From Argopecten irradians (Eukaryota > Mollusca > Bivalvia > Pectinida > Pectinidae): a DNA stretch of 64,000 bases. The position numbers and the translations under genes are program-made. The notes beneath the pieces are model-generated. The model did not search any database and was not told where the DNA came from. It saw only the letters and a list, made by a program, of their open reading frames with translations. This document shows, one piece after another, positions 22,670 to 35,400 of the stretch (position 1 is its first letter; the number at the start of each line of letters is the position of its first letter). The stretch is from the NCBI RefSeq assembly GCF_041381155.1, contig NC_091135.1, forward strand, positions 52,093,997 to 52,157,996, written 5' to 3'.

Positions 22670-23058
22670 AATTAAGCTCTTTCATCTGTGACCTAGAAGA
22701 TCTTTTCAGAAGGCAAATCGAGTTGGCCTCTGTCAATTTAGCTCTTGTAGCAATGTTGGTTTATCTTTTTTTTTTTTTTTTTTTTTTACAGTACAAATAT
22801 TTTATTCCCCCAGCTGTGTATGATATACATTTGTGGCATTGCAACAAATGTATATACACATCGGTAATTTGGTGAGAGCTGCCAGGGTTGGGGTGCCCTG
22901 GGGTCAACTCCCCGAACAATAATGTCCTCGCACAGGAGGGCTCTCGCACTGCATGCATCAATTAAGCTCTTTCATCTGTGACCTAGAAGATCTTTTCAGA
23001 AGGCAAATCGAGTTAGCCTCTGTCAATTTAGCTCTTGTAGCAATGTTGGTTTATCTTT
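22670..23058 (-). mobile_element. Poly(A)-tailed retroposon flanked by 99-bp direct repeats
   Basis: A 191-bp insert (22769-22959) reads on the minus strand as unique sequence, GGGGGAATAAAATATTTGTA, CTGT and then a long A tail (22 T on the plus strand, 22766-22787). AATAAA before the A tail marks a reverse-transcribed RNA. It is flanked by 22670-22768 and 22960-23058, which match at 98 of 99 bases by eye. The source RNA is not recognised; SINE or processed transcript fragment. Confidence 0.75.
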
Positions 23059-24825
23059 CTTGAGCACAGGTGTTGATTGTTAATGTTACGTGAGTTTACA
23101 TTATGATGTTTTCCAAGATGAGGTAGTGTGTCGCATAACAAAATCATGTTGTTATGACATATATTTTGACCTTTGACCCACATTAAAGCATTAAGCTTAT
23201 TCGACTGTATCTCTTCTATTTTAATACACAGGAACTTTACTTTATTTCAAAAGCAGGTGATCAATGTTTTATTTACATTTTAAAGCTTGTCTTGACTTGT
23301 ATATTATAAAAGACTTGAACTTCAAACTTAACGTACAGTATGAATTCTAGGTGAGGTGATGTGTTGCATATCAAAACTAGGTCTTTGTGACCTGTATTTT
23401 GACCTTTTAGTTACAGTCTCCTAGGTTAGAAAGTACAGGATCTTCCTACTTATATAGGAGCCTTTCGTATACTGTTCAGCTAGGTTAGAATTTACTCCTG
23501 CTATCAGGATCACAAGGAAACCTCAATGCAGATCGAGACAAAAGGTCATGGCAATGGCTCCCATATGTATAATGGTCACCAAAATATCCAACGCCCCTCT
23601 TTAGAAACTTTTTAACCCATAGTGTCAAGAACATGACATCTGTGGGATGTTGTCTATAATGATCAGCATTTCAATCCATTTGTTTCTGTCTCATCTTTTT
23701 GAGGCATGGTTGTCTTCAACGTTCAATAATGGGCTAGTAATCAATGGGTCATGATTAGGCCTACCACTGTTTTGCATTCTTGAACAAGATATTTAAATGC
23801 TCCAGTTGACCCCAATTAAGGCATAACATTATATTGTTTCAGATTTCTAGTGATGAATATGCAAAATTAATCTTATCTTCTTCTAGAAGATTTAAATCAA
23901 TGACAAAGGCTTGTTGTGGTTTGTGACCGGAATTGTCACATGTGAACTGTTTTACCATTATATATCCTAAATAAAGTGCTTTTATATGACTAAATGATCA
24001 AGCGCTTATTATTTCTATTGGTCTGTATGTCATTCCGTATCTAGTCCGGATAACTCCTCCTAAACTACTGGACAAATATAGAGGAAACTTCACAGTAATG
24101 ATGGGGACCGTGTGTATGTCATCATCGAATTTAAAGGATGACAAATACAATAGTTAAATGTACTTTAGTCATTGCAATAATTGTACAACAGCATAAGGTT
24201 GTCTTGATCATCACTAACCAGGGTGATCCATCAGTCTAACTAGCCTTCATAGGTTCTGGGTTTGAACCTGACTCTGGCCAATACATTTTCTCCTGATTCA
24301 AAACTTGCTCTCGACTAAATAACAATAGTGTTGGTAGAAGGGTATCATGCGTTTTCAAGGTCAAAAGGCGGGAGTAATGTAGTGGGATTGGACTGGGTCC
24401 ATCATCAATAACCCTGCCGGTAGATCAAAATGTAATCATCCAGAGTGTTCAGAGGTTGGACATTCGTGTCAAGTCCCTGTCCACAATGAGGGAGATAACA
24501 CATACGTTAAGGTAAACAGTTGTTAATCATATAAGGCATGATGCTCAATATAAATTCATGATAGAGCTTTCTCAGAGCACCATATGGTAAGTAATTCATT
24601 TTCAGTATGGCTTCATTATGGTTCAGTTTGCGAAGTAATTCTTCCAGGGAATTTCAAGGCTAAGCAACTGGTGGCTACTTCATTGAATATCAAAGAAAAT
24701 GCCATTTGCCAAATGTCAGAAAAGCTTATTCACTGCCACCAAATTACACAAGATATTAGACATCAACAACACAACAACGCATGGCTCTCTGAAGAACCAG
24801 CAAAATATAATGACTGATTTTAGTA
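23059..24825. other. Intergenic DNA without recognised features
   Basis: No exon-like frame or clear repeat. A B-box-like GGTTCAAACCC occurs on the minus strand near 24255, but no A box or cloverleaf could be drawn. Confidence 0.5.
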
Positions 24826-25312
24826 AGTGCTAGAAATTGCGGAAACAAACTTCCAACTATCAAAATCCAAGACGGCAGCCTGTCGGCCATCTTGTTCACC
24901 AAATGGTCCCAAAATGCAATATGCACAACTAGGGTCCTAGGGGAACCTGCACATGAAATTGAAATTTGAGACAGATCCCTTTAGTACTTTCTGTGAAATA
25001 GCAGTAACAAACTTCAACTTTCAAAATTCAAGATGGCGGCCTATTGGCCATCTTGTTCACGTAAGGCAACCTGCACATGAAATTTGAGACAGATCCCTTC
25101 AGTGCTTTCTGAGAAAAAACTGTCACAAACTTCAACTATCAAAATTCAAGATTGCGACCTATCGGCCATCTTGTCCACAAATTGGTCCCAAAATGCAATA
25201 TGCACAACTAGGGCCCTCGGTGAACTTGCCGGTGAAATTTGAGACTGATCCCTTCAGTATTTTCTGAGAAATTGCGGTAAAAAGAAATGTGAACGGCCAG
25301 AAGGTGGGCTAA
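24826..25312 (+). mobile_element. Helitron-like element T8, 5'-truncated
   Basis: About three diverged units of ~140-150 bp (AACAAACTTCAACT, CAAGATGGCGGCCTATTGGC, AATATGCACAACTAGGGTCC). It ends GGTGGGCTAA, the 3' end matching the GCCCACC head of T7. No 5' head is visible. Confidence 0.6.
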
Positions 25313-25319
25313 TAAACAA

Positions 25320-26978
25320 GTCAGACGTGTAAAATGAAACAAGTTTTATTTTGACACTTCCTATTTAACAATAGAAATGTTGTTAACATGACAGGCAAGA
25401 AAAATAAAAGTGACATTATTGAATTGTAAGCAGTTGAAATTAAATGGTTTTAAAGTTTGGAAAAATAATTATAATGTCAACCAAGGACAGTGTTTCAGTA
25501 CAAGTAGTACTGGATATTAACTATTATGAACAAATAAATATTATTTAATCAATTATTTAAGAGCTTACTGATAATTCAATCAAATTATGTTTCAACCTAA
25601 TGTCAAATTATTTATATTCCTACTACTTTTTTACCAAATGGTCAAGAAAATTAACTGTATTTTTCTTTATTACTTATGTCCTTGCTTTGATAATTTCTAA
25701 AAGCTAAACCCCAATCAATACACAGAATGCATGATAAGCATCAATTTTCCTATTCCTATAGAATAGTCAGCTAGTTAATCAAAGTCTGATACATGTCATC
25801 AATATTATTGGGGACTAAAAGACAAGAGTGAAACAAAATCGGATTAAACTTAGAAATTGAAATCACAAATTTAAAAAAAAGATTTTGACACACAGAAGTT
25901 AAGGAGGCCAATAAGCAAACCCTTCATTTAGGCAGAAAACTATTACAAGTAGAACAAAAAACAGGAAATGTATTTAGTTAAGCACCATACACTTATGTCA
26001 TCCTCATCTAATTTAATGTATGCTATTTTTCTACAAAATTAAACAGACTGGAATGAGCAGTTTTATCACAACCAATTTGGCAGAACCAACAACTCAGTTT
26101 TATAATGGAATGTGATCCGCAATAGCTCTTGCTATGACGTCCTAGGCATTTAGTTTATTGGGATTAAAAAAAAAAATTGAATGTCAAAAAATGACCAAGT
26201 CAAAAAACTTGTGACCTTCGTTATATAAGGAGGTGACAAAGTTCTGACTCAAATCGGTGCTTATTGCTATAAAAAAATAGTGGCAGATACCAAAATAAGG
26301 GACATCCTATTAAAGATTCATTTACCGGTAATGAAGTTTTGAAATTTCATATCCTACTTGGGCAAAAAATCTGTCTGAAATTATTCCCTTCCCTACGCTT
26401 AAGTGTCTAGCCCTAATGTAATTTGAATATTAACATACTTATGGTTGGCAAATAGAGTCACTATAATTTCAATACTATATAGAATACTGTTTTATTATTG
26501 CACATAAAATCTGATATGTAGACTGATATCTAAATAGTAATAAACCTATGTAGTATATCTGAACACGTCCACAAGCACCAATGTAACTATACTACAGTGT
26601 TATACATTGTTGGAGACCAATGGTTGCTTGCACTATGCTACGCTATATTTATCATTAGCATAGTGTAATCAACCATGAGTCTCTGCCAATGAGTGTTATA
26701 TATTCATATTGTATCAGATTCTAAACTACAAGTTTTAACAATGATAAACATCTATATATATACAGGACTCTTACATATAACAAGAACTTCTACTTTTACA
26801 TAACAAAAGCTTCCATGTATACCCTCTCTTGCCATTTAGTTTTCCCTCTTACCTGTTTAATCACATCGGTAAATCACAAAATAATGAAAGGTAACAATGA
26901 CTGACAAACTACTGTGGCACTACCTTTTGGTTACACACAGCAATGACACAACCCCCTGCCCTCTGTTATTTCATATAA
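25320..26978. other. Intergenic DNA, AT-rich
   Basis: No coding exon seen. A hairpin of about 30-bp arms lies at 26611-26690 (CACTATGCT/AGCATAGTG). TTTTATT at 25345 could be a minus-strand poly(A) signal, but this is far from the gene 3 stop. Confidence 0.45.
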
Positions 26979-27781
26979 CAAGAGGCACATGGACTTAAAC
27001 GGTCACCTGAGTTCAGATACATCTAAACACTACGTATTGGCCCATCAGGCCCTTGAAGTCAGTCAGTGATTTTATAAATTTGACTTTTTAATCTATGAAT
27101 TTATTTGGTTCAATCAAATCTGAATTCAGAAGAAGATTTTTGAAATTTTAGCCATTTTGACCTCTTTTGGCCCCGCCCCTCTGGGGGGTCGACCTGGACC
27201 AAAATGGATATGAAGTTAATATGCTATTTCAGGCTAATATTTCTAACCCAGTTGGACTAATTTCCTATGAAAACTAAGCAAACAATATTCATAAATGTGT
27301 TATCCTATACAAACTAGTAAACTTGACTCCCTCCCCAGGGAGAAACTTGAGACCCCAGGGTCATATAATTTACAAAGCTTGTGAAGGACTTTAAGACCTT
27401 TCCATCTATCAAGAGTACTGGATTCTACCAGTTCCAGAATTCCATAAAAAAGATTTTTTAAGTTTTAGCCTATTTGACTCCTTTTGGCCCCGCCCCTAAG
27501 GCCCCTGGGGTCAGTCATGAAAAATTTGTTAATAGGATTCAATGGTCATCCCATAGGGATAATTTTGACAACACTTGACTAATTTCCTAATACAAATGAC
27601 CAAATAATTATTAAAAATGTGTTTTCACTATATAAACTACAGTAAACTTAATCCCCTCCCTATGGGGAAACCTGAGACCCCAGAGTCATATAATTCACAA
27701 TTTTTGTAGAGGGCCTTGATGCCTATCTATCTATGAAGAGTATTTAATTCTACCAAATCTTCGTCTCAGGTGACCTAAAAC
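26979..27781 (+). mobile_element. Helitron-like element T5
   Basis: It begins AACAAGAGGCACATGG and GTCACCTGAG. Two diverged units contain CTTTTGGCCCCGCCCCT. It ends CTCAGGTGACCTAA. The 5' and 3' blocks are exact complements, but of a different sequence from T1-T4. Confidence 0.65.
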
Positions 27782-27785
27782 AATA

Positions 27786-29830
27786 AATATATATATTTTG
27801 TTTGTATTTTACTAGAATCTCCCCTCCACCTGTCATTCTGTTCTCACTTATTCTACTTAACTTTAATATAGCACCAACTTGACCTACATTAGTTCCCCTA
27901 AGATACCCCCACTCATAACTCTCTCCGCTAATACTTCTAACCCTATGTGCCCACTCCCCCCATCTATACTCATAAATCTCACCACTACTAAATACTTCTA
28001 ACCCTATGTGCCCACTCCCCCCATCTGTACTCATAAGTCTCACCACTACTAAATACTTCTAACCCAACCTGCTCCCTCCCCTCCATCCGTACTCATAAAT
28101 CTCACCACTACTAAATACTTCTAACCCTATGTGCCCCCTCCTCCCATCTGTACTCATAAATCTCACCACTACTAAATACTTCTAACCCTATGTGCCCCCT
28201 CCTCCCATCTGTACTCATAAGTCTCACCACTACTAAATACTTCTAACCCAATGTGCCCCCTCCCCCCCCCCCCCATCTGTACTCATAAGTCTCACCACTA
28301 CTAAATACTTCTAACCCTATGTGCCCCCTCCTCCCATCCGTAACTCTCACTACTACAAAATACTTCTATATATATATAAATATATATATTTTGTTTGTAT
28401 TTTACTAGAATCTCCCCTCCATCTGTCATTCTGTTCTCACTTATTCTACTTAACTTTAATATAGCACCAACTTGACCTACATTAGTTCCCCTAAGATACC
28501 CCCACTCATAACTCTCACCGCTAATACTTCTAACCCTATGTGCCCACTCCCCCCATCTATACTCATAAATCTCACCACTACTAAATACCCCCATCTGTAC
28601 TCATAAATTTCATCACTTCTAGTTACTTCTAACCCAATGTGCCCCCTCCCCCCATCCGTAACTGTCACTACTACAAAATACTTCTAACCCAATGTGCCCC
28701 CTCCCCCCATCCGTAACTCTCAATACTACAAAATACTTCTAACCCAGTGTGCCCCCTCCCCCAATCTATAACTCTCACCACTACTAAACACTTCTAACCC
28801 AATGTGCCCCCTCCCCCCATCTGTACTCATAAATCTCATCACTTCTAATTACTTCTATCCCAATGTGCCCCCTCCCCCCATCCGTAACTCTCACTACTAC
28901 AAAATACTTCTAACCCAATGACCCCCCCCCCCATCTGTAACTCTCACCTCTACTATATACTTCTTACCCCATGTCCCCTCTCCCCCCTCCCCTTTTGTAA
29001 CTCTCACCACTACTAAACACTTCTAACCCAGTGTGCCCCCTTCCTCCACTCATAAATCTCCCCACTACAAAATACTTCTAACCCAATGTGCCCCCTCCCC
29101 CATCCGTAACTCTCAATACTACAAAATACTTCTAACCCAGTGTGCCCCCTCCCCCAATCTATAACTCTCACCACTACTAAACACTTCTAACCCAATGTGC
29201 CCCCTCCCCCCATCTGTACTCATAAATCTCATCACTTCTAATTACTTCTATCCCAATGTGCCCCCTCCCCCCATCCGTAACTCTCACTACTACAAAATAC
29301 TTCTAACCCAATGAGCCCCCCCCCCATCTGTAACTCTCACCTCTACTATATACTTCTTACCCCATGTCCCTCTCCCCCCTCCCCCATTTGTAACTCTCAC
29401 CACTACTAAACACTTCTAACCCAGTGTGCCCCCTTCCTCCACTCATAAATCTCACCACTACAAAATACTTCTAACCCAATGTGCCCCCTCACCCATCTGT
29501 AACTCTCTCCACTACAAAATACTTCTAACCCAATGTGCCCCCTCACCCATCTGTAACTCTCAACACTACTTAACACTTCTAACCCAGTGTGCCCCCTCCC
29601 CCCCCATCTGTAACTCTCACCACTACTAAACACTTCTAACCCAGTGTACCCCCTTCCTCCACTCAGAAATCTCACCACTACAAAAAACTTCAAACCCAAT
29701 GAGGCCCATCCCCACATCAGTCACTCTCACCACTGCTATATACTTCTAACCTCATGTACCCCTCCCCCATCTGTATCTCTCACCACTACTATACTTTAAA
29801 TTCCACATGCCGATTCCATCCCTAACTTCT
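27786..29830. repeat. C-rich, strand-asymmetric minisatellite (~2 kb)
   Basis: Degenerate units of about 50-60 bp: CTCACCACTACTAAATACTT, CTAACCCAATGTGCCCCCTC, CCCCCATCTGTA. C and T dominate the plus strand. A ~210-bp block at 27788-27996 is repeated at 28379-28590, and 28690-29040 is repeated near 29060-29430, so segments have duplicated as blocks. Open frames on the minus strand here are repeat artefacts. Confidence 0.9.
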
Positions 29831-32276
29831 AAATATTTATCCTCTGAAGATACAATTCAGATAGTTTAGTTAACTTTTCTGTGCCCATCCCACCCCCAAC
29901 TCATCAAAATTAATATTCCTTTCTTGTGTCCATTATACTACCAATACCCAGTTAAGTGGACACAAGGGAGGAATACTATCATATGCGCCCATCCCACCTC
30001 TTCACCCCTTTGTTACCTCCTATTGTCCGCTATACATTCAGTTGGTTTAGCTTACACTGTATTGCTTTTGGTATTAAACTGATACATTAAAATGATAAAA
30101 TGGCAAAAGTATTAACAATAAATGACTAGTTTAGTGGAAATATTGCTTATTATGAATATGTTTTAGTAATGTTGTTTACTATTAAAAGGCTTATAAGACC
30201 ACCTAATTCAGTATGGTTTCAGTATCAGTACAAAATAAACACATTACCACAAGAGAGGCATGGTTATTTTTACAAACGAACAACCAGCCTACTCTGGTAG
30301 TTTTACATAGCTATAAACACATGTCTGTTTAGAAGAATAACACTGTACATTTTGAGTATATCATTCTTTCAGTAAAGTAAATTGGTGGAAACTGGAATGC
30401 ATTTTTGAAATTTTCTAAACCTACCGTAAAAACTTGTATAATTTTACACAACTGAATAACAATGTAATCAGAAGTATTTTGAGTGAGTTTGGCAAAATGT
30501 ATACGTTTAAAGGAGTAATGCCAAGGGAAGCTCATTACCAAATAACACGATAAGGTGTAGACCATCATAGTGATACACAGGATATAATATTTACACAGTC
30601 AGAAAAAATAGAGACTAGACAGATAATATACGCATAACACAAATAAGTTTATGTTGGATAAAGAAAGATCTTGAAACTCAACACACAAAAATTATTAACA
30701 AGACATCAAAATTAAACACATTCATTTTCATTTAAGTTTGTGTACAAAAGCAAGTTTAAAAAAAAAAAAACAATATTAGGTGTTTTATTTATAGTGGTTT
30801 AAATTATGCCCTGATATGTACTGTCATCACAAGGAGAAGGACTGGACTGAGACCAAAATCTGGCCAATTATCACATTATGTATATATGTGCAAATACAAT
30901 CATTTTCAAATATCACACATTATAAAGTACATTTAGGCGATAAAAATGAAACAATGGAAATCAAGCTCTTATGAAACATTAAACAGGTTGCATTTAACGG
31001 TAGTTTATGGATTGAATTTTTTATGTTAATACAAAAACTCCACGTACCATAATGCTCTATATATTGAAATGGAAAAAAAAATTTAAAAAAAAATGCTTCA
31101 ATGACAGAAAAAAAAGTATTGATTTGAACACATTGGTTTAATATTTATAATTATATATACTGTGGAAGACCAGGTTATTTCTTTTATATTAATGTAAAAC
31201 TAGTTAAACAGAAGAAAATAAACAAAACATCAAACAGAGCACAAGTTAGAAAAATATTGCCAGTATTTTGCCACTAAATTGGCTATTGGATTTACATATC
31301 AAGGACAATTAACATTTTCAAGTTGATGAAGCGGTAATAAGTATTGTATGGTAAGTGTACATATATCGGTATATAGGTAATGTCTAGTATGCTATTAAAT
31401 CATTACTCTTATGTATGATATTACTTAGCCAAACATTTCCATTGTAATTAAGGATATCTAAGTAAATTTTAGACATAGGTGTCTTTATTTTTGATATTTT
31501 TGATTATAATTGTGTTCTTCTCGAATTCTGAACTCAAAATACTCATTATATGAATTTTATAAAATAACACATCTACAACTCATACTTTTGGGATACAGAC
31601 TATGTTCATGCCTATCATCACAATAATTCCATTATGGCAAATTCCTTGTTTAACATAGTCCAACATTGTCCAACAATTTCAAATACAGAGATGGCCTTCA
31701 CTGAGGACCAAATCATTACTAAATGGCACAAACATTGTTTAACAGTATTTGTAGCACTAGACTAGAAGCATTACATATAATCTTTCTTTGTTCATATCAC
31801 AACTTTTCCGTTGGTTTCACAACTTCGAAATTTCACACATTGTTCAACAAAATTATTTCCACCAAGACCAGCTCAGTGGATAAAACAGCAGTGTAATATT
31901 TGAACAGGTTTTGTTTGGATTAAAACAAGAGTTGGTTTAATCATATTGTTAACATAGAAACATTACCATAGCACTAGTTCCTGATGTATTCAAACACATT
32001 CTACTATTATTCACAGAAGAATGGCTGACACTATTCTCCAAAAACAGACTAACATGTATACCTAGCGAGTTTGTTTACCTTAAAATCTTCGAACAGCACT
32101 AGAATAGAACTCTGATCAACAGAATCTTCACTCCATGCTTACTTTACAGTGACTTAGTATTGTTCTTTTAACATGTACTTTGCTTTTTGGGATGAAAAAT
32201 TAATTCTAACGTGATAGTCGTCTCTTCTACAGCATGGTCAGGAATCAAGGGACATCTATTGTAGGTTTGTTGATCT
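29831..32276 (-). other. Probable 3' UTR and downstream flank of gene 3
   Basis: AT-rich with no exon. It directly follows the stop codon of the unrecognised gene in its reading direction. A minus-strand AATAAA lies at 31484-31489. Confidence 0.45.
31484..31489 (-). terminator. Candidate poly(A) signal of gene 3
   Basis: TTTATT on the plus strand, AATAAA on the minus strand, about 790 nt after the stop codon. Confidence 0.3.
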
Positions 32277-32444
32277 CTACCATGCACATGTCTCTTCCTG
32301 TATTACAGCATGGTCTGGCACCGCATTACGTTTCATCTGGGCCAGACTCTGCCACATAACGGATGGAAAGCCTTTGCCAGTCTGAAAGCCTTTACTAGCC
32401 TGCCCCCCACTCGAGTAAAGTTTTCTGTCAAAATAGGATGTCAC
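32277..32444 (-). CDS. Gene 3 coding exon 13 and stop
   Basis: VTSYFDRKLYSSGGQASKGF, then GFPSVMWQSLAQMKRNAVPD and ...EETCAW before TAG. Acceptor tatttttccag. Confidence 0.78.
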   Translation of the reverse strand: MTSYFDRKLYSSGGQASKGFQTGKGFPSVMWQSLAQMKRNAVPDHAVIQEETCAW

Positions 32445-35400
32445 CTGGAAAAATATAGAAAAAAACCCACCATTCACTAATACCTGATAGTGAACAGATA
32501 ACATGTTTCCTGCAAAATAATTTTGAGTTGATGGAATTATTTCTATATCTGTACTATAAACTATTCTCAGGATTTTCTATTAATTCAAATTGCAAATTAG
32601 TCCTTGAAATTTCAGTTTAAAACTCCTCATATATACATGCAAAGAATTTATCCAAATTGCTGACAAACCTGCTTCAGACAAACATGAGGATAGATTTTCT
32701 CCAGGTAAGACCATTCTGCCGGAGGCTCCTTGGCATAGATACTATCACTACAGGCTATTAGTTCTTCTCTAGTGTATTTATAACTTGCACGCTCTGCATC
32801 TGTGAACAAAAACTTACTTCTTATTTCTTGTACAGAGCACAAAAAATCAAAAGGTGAAGTGCCAGATCATGAGTAGTACTAATATACGTACCCGGCCTAC
32901 TATACCTTTCGGCCGAGTACGAATCGGTCCCTATGTGTCGTAGTGGAGCACTGCCTCCGAAAATCACTGGGGCACAGTTTTCTATACTTTTTGTAGGTTT
33001 CCAATTATCTTAAGCGTATACATGCATTAACATATTATTTTTGTCTAAAACAAACATAACTACCATTCTTAATATACAGTCGAGACTGTCTTATGTGACT
33101 TTCCAAGGGACCATCACAAAAAAGTCACATAAGACAGGGAGTCACTTAAAGCAGTCCAAGTTCATCCGCAACATCACTGTACAAAAATCTGTCTTTAATT
33201 GTCTGTAAAATTTTTCTTCATTATAAATATATCAATTACCTGATTTTTTAAAAAAATAAATGAAAAATAATAATAAAAAAAAAATCAATCAAAAATAATA
33301 ATTAAAAAAAATAAAACAAAAATGAAAAAATTATTTAATTTTTAAAAAAACAAAACTCATTTAGATCTAGTTATAAATTACAAGCAGACATACATTGATG
33401 TTTGGTTTTAAACTTTGTTCAAGAAAAAATAATTATCTAGAGGGGGTGTAATTTTGAGTTAAAAATCTCATTTTTTTGCAAATAAAAAAAAAATATTTGT
33501 GTGCCATGGTTTTCCAGGCTTGAATTTTTTTTTTACAAAAATCACACTTGTCCGATAACAACCATTGCAAAACAATAGGAGAGTTTCGAGTTGCTCCGGA
33601 TTCCGTCTCCTTCCTGATTTTTACACGCAAGATGTTGTGTAAATTAATTTACACGCAAGATGTTGTGTAAATTAAATCAAAGTACTGAAAGTACCGAGAG
33701 CTTAAAGCCCCATTATGTTTTGGGGTGAAAAAAATATCGTCATAAAGTACCAAACTTTGCTGAATAGTAGAGCATATATCCTTATGAAAATATCTGCTAA
33801 TAAAAAATGCCCAACATTTTCATGTTTTTAAAAAACAATAGAAAACCCCTCTTCGGAGAGGGGGAAATTCGTAGTTCCGCCCCAGAGCCAAAACAATCTA
33901 GTACGCATGCGTAGGCACAAAAAAGTGGAATTTCCCTAACAAACTTCAACATCGTGCATGGCGAACGCACTGAAGACTCGCCAAATACGTGTCAGCGAAC
34001 ACACATGGGTCCGTTCATCAACACTTGCACGTTCCTTCAGACAACGACAATTTAGCGGTCAAGTTGCATTGCTCGATCGCGATCGACTGCACGTTACGAT
34101 CCCACGCATTCCACGCGTGGACCTACAAATACATGTTGTACATGCATGTATTTACATGTAGTTTCTATATAAAACTAGGCTAAAACTATTCAAAAAGTGT
34201 TTGTTCTTGAATGGAAAGCAAGCAATTAACAAAATTATAATTGCAATGGTATTTGCTGATCTTATGTATTTTGTAATAAAGATTTATAGATGCCTATAGG
34301 GTCTAATCTAGCTTTGTTGAAATGTACATGGAAACCGAACACACGTTTGTGTACATCGAAACCGAACACACGTACGTTTGTGTTACCTGATGAGGCCTCC
34401 CACGGGATGACTCGCCAAACTCGTAAACAAATGAAAGTAAACACAAACACGCCATGTCGTTACCTGCTATATAGATATACATACATACATACGAAGTCTG
34501 GAAAACCTACATGTTCTACTCCATCGCAGACCGATCGCGAACATGTACATGAAACTTAGACCAGTGTTTGAGACAACGACGATATCGGCATTATCGGATA
34601 TATCAATGACAAGTGATCATGATCATGAATTACTAACTGAGTACAATCCACATTATAGCATAAGATCATTATTATGAACTTTGTAATTACTACATGCAAA
34701 AACATATATACATAATATATGTTTATGCTACATGTAAAGATACATGTATATGAACCACAGGTGTTTGGCTCTATAGACTTTTTTTTCTTTATATATGATA
34801 TATACATGTACAAATGTATATGTAATACTGTGTCAATATATAAAGAGAGAAAAAATGTCTATAGAGCCAAACACCAGTGCATGAACCACATATGTAGGCC
34901 AATGTGATTCATTTTATCTCATAATTCATTGCATGCACGGGACAGGAAAAGGAATGCATGTACAAAATGTAGAATAGTTTGGTTTGATTGAATAGTACTA
35001 ATTAAAAATGGAGTATAAAAACAGTCCGTTAATGATTTCTATACAGTTCATCAAGTGAAGAAGATCTGATGGAAAAGTATACCAAAACAGCTAAAGAAAA
35101 CCTGGATCAGTCCTTCATTAAAAGCAGAGAAAATGGGGAAAATATCCGTTTAAATAAGACTGGTAAAGTCCTAGCAGGCATCACGAACTTATTTTTTCTC
35201 ACATATTTTATACAAATCGAACTTTTCCTATGAAAACAAATGGGCTGAATGCTAATAAACATAATTCACGTTCAGCGTAAAATGGAATGCACACTCGTGA
35301 AATTAGAGAAATTTCAGTTTCAATTTCCTTTTCCTTTTTACTACGTACATATAAGAATTACGTACCGACGGCAAATGATAGTCCACCAGGTAGTATCAAG

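Noticed and set aside
24240..24270. tRNA-like B box (GGTTCAAACCC) on the minus strand
   Set aside because: No A box at the right distance and no acceptor stem could be drawn.
27750..29717. Minus-strand frames rich in GEIYEYRWGEWAHRVRS
   Set aside because: Translations of the C-rich minisatellite; not a gene.
32648..32842. Reading gene 3 as an orthologue of 4E-T (EIF4ENIF1)
   Set aside because: Only the YTREELI motif and a loose W/YP patch match; its position is C-terminal and the other regions do not resemble 4E-T.
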